A DNA stretch of 5,791 nt. Source: Alphaproteobacteria bacterium (GTDB lineage Bacteria; Pseudomonadota; Alphaproteobacteria; Puniceispirillales; Puniceispirillaceae). Made by a program: the position numbers and the translations under genes. The DNA lies in assembly GCA_011525265.1 (NCBI GenBank), contig WTHV01000273.1:1-5791 (forward strand), read 5' to 3'. Shown piece by piece: positions 4,701 through 5,791 of this stretch (position 1 is the stretch's first letter; each line of letters starts with the position of its first letter). The notes beneath the pieces were generated by a model. That model was not told where the DNA came from. It saw only the letters and a program-made list of their open reading frames with translations, and did no database searches.

Positions 4701-5791
4701 ATGACTGACTTAGCACAAATTGATGACATTATCGCCAAAGCAAAAGCCGCACAAAAGGCATTTGAGGAGGGGGCAGATCAAGATCGCTTTGATAGGGCGG
4801 CTGAGGCTGTCGCTTGGGCGCTTATGGAACCCTCACGCAATAAGTCATTGGCTGAATTTGCGGTTGCAGAAACAGGGATTGGTAATGTTGCTGATAAAAT
4901 CAAAAAAAACCACCGCAAGACGTTAGGGCTATTACAGGACTTACAAGGTGTTCCGACCTTTGGTCATGTGGAAGAGGATGAGGCGGCAGGGCTGTCTTTA
5001 TATTTGCGCCCCAAGGGTGTGGTTGCTGCCATTGTGCCATCAACGAACCCTTTGGCAACGCCTGTGAATAATGCGGTCAATGCGCTTAAAACAGGCAATG
5101 CGATTACTCTTGCGCCCTCTCCCAAAGGGGCTAAGCCGCTTGAGCGTCTGATTGGCTATATCCATGAAGAGCTTGATAAAGTTGGAGCAAGCCGCGATTT
5201 GGTTCAGATGGTGCCAAACCCGCCCTCAAAGGATAAAACAGCGCACTTGATGGCGGCGGCTGATGTGCTGATTGCCACTGGATCACAGAATAATGTGAAG
5301 TCAGCCTACGCCTCTGGTACACCTGCTATCGGGGTTGGTATGGGCAATGTGGTCACCATCATTGATGAGGGTGTTGATGTAGATGAGGCGGCACAAAAAA
5401 TTGCGGCCTCAAAAACATTTGATAATGCCACTAGCTGCTCATCAGAGAATGCGGTCATTGCGCTTGATGCCACTTATGATGCGATGCTAGCCGCCTTAAT
5501 CAAGGCAGGGGGCTATCTGCTTGATGAGGGGCAGGTGGCGTTGCTTGAAAAGACCTATTGGCAAGACGGCAAGATGAACCGTCATATGATGGCACAAGAT
5601 ATCGATAAATTGTTAGCGGCACTTTCAATAGATGATGCCAATGATGATGTGCGTTTTTTAATTGCGCCAACAGATAAATCGACTAAGGCTGATAAAATTT
5701 CTGGCGAGAAGATGGCTCTATTCTTTGCTCTTTATCGCGCGCCAGATTTCCTTTCGGCGGCGTGCCTTGCACAAGAAATACAAGATGGGCA
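4701..5791 (+). CDS. Acylating (CoA-dependent) aldehyde dehydrogenase, candidate sulfoacetaldehyde dehydrogenase (SauS-like); cut by window edge
   Basis: The first 363 codons of a gene that runs off the right edge; the family is usually about 450-490 residues. It should catalyse NAD(P)-dependent interconversion of an aldehyde plus CoA and an acyl-CoA in the cytoplasm. Landmarks are KKNHRKTLGLL near 68-78, PSTNP at 113-117, LKTGNAITLAPSPKG at 129-143, ATGSQNNVKSAYASGTPAIG at 192-211 leading to the GVGMGN loop (211-216), and KTFDNATSCSSEN around the catalytic Cys246. That is the same residue number as I recall for the AdhE aldehyde domain. The N-terminal NHRKTLGLL and the APSPKG form (AdhE has SPHPRA here) are what I associate with SauS-type enzymes. 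Substrate remains inference; acetaldehyde, propanal or succinate semialdehyde are alternatives. The start fits the family N-terminus but lacks a clear Shine-Dalgarno sequence. The 31-base gap after tctA implies the same operon. Confidence 0.9.
   Translation, partial: MTDLAQIDDIIAKAKAAQKAFEEGADQDRFDRAAEAVAWALMEPSRNKSLAEFAVAETGIGNVADKIKKNHRKTLGLLQDLQGVPTFGHVEEDEAAGLSLYLRPKGVVAAIVPSTNPLATPVNNAVNALKTGNAITLAPSPKGAKPLERLIGYIHEELDKVGASRDLVQMVPNPPSKDKTAHLMAAADVLIATGSQNNVKSAYASGTPAIGVGMGNVVTIIDEGVDVDEAAQKIAASKTFDNATSCSSENAVIALDATYDAMLAALIKAGGYLLDEGQVALLEKTYWQDGKMNRHMMAQDIDKLLAALSIDDANDDVRFLIAPTDKSTKADKISGEKMALFFALYRAPDFLSAACLAQEIQDG

Noticed and set aside
1..5791. CRISPR array, insertion sequence, tRNA or phage element
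   Set aside because: No spaced direct repeats, transposase, terminal inverted repeats, tRNA-like cloverleaf or phage genes are visible.

Overview
The window holds a divergently transcribed regulator and transporter locus followed by the 5' part of a catabolic enzyme gene. Base composition is intermediate, with AT-rich intergenic DNA. A tripartite tricarboxylate transporter (TTT) next to a LacI-family repressor and an acylating aldehyde dehydrogenase suggests an alphaproteobacterium, possibly a marine one with moderate GC. This assignment is inferred from gene content and general codon flavour; there is no rRNA or other marker gene in the window.

Layout: positions 1-90 are AT-rich and non-coding as far as I can see. 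A LacI/GalR-family repressor lies on the minus strand (91-1146). A 309-bp divergent intergenic region (1147-1455) carries a good promoter for the repressor, a weaker promoter for the rightward operon, and a near-perfect 16-bp LacI-type palindrome (1245-1260) at the predicted rightward transcription start. It also carries a leader of about 200 nt. The rightward genes are a periplasmic solute-binding protein (TctC/Bug type, 1456-2454), the small membrane subunit (TctB, 2579-3115), the large membrane subunit (TctA, 3134-4669), and an acylating (CoA-dependent) aldehyde dehydrogenase (4701 to the window edge). A strong hairpin followed by a T-rich tract lies between the binding-protein gene and tctB. 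It probably makes the binding protein more abundant than the membrane subunits.

How they work together (inference): the binding protein captures an organic anion in the periplasm and TctAB imports it. The aldehyde dehydrogenase interconverts an aldehyde and an acyl-CoA made from that substrate or an intermediate, and the LacI protein controls the operon by binding its operator. The dehydrogenase has the hallmarks I associate with the sulfoacetaldehyde dehydrogenase (acylating, SauS-like) branch of the EutE/AdhE-type family. A working hypothesis is therefore uptake and catabolism of sulfoacetate or a related C2/C3 sulfonate, with a TTT system as the importer. The substrate is not proven by anything in this window, and the genes that would decide it (CoA ligase, sulfoacetaldehyde acetyltransferase, sulfite exporter) would lie beyond the right edge.
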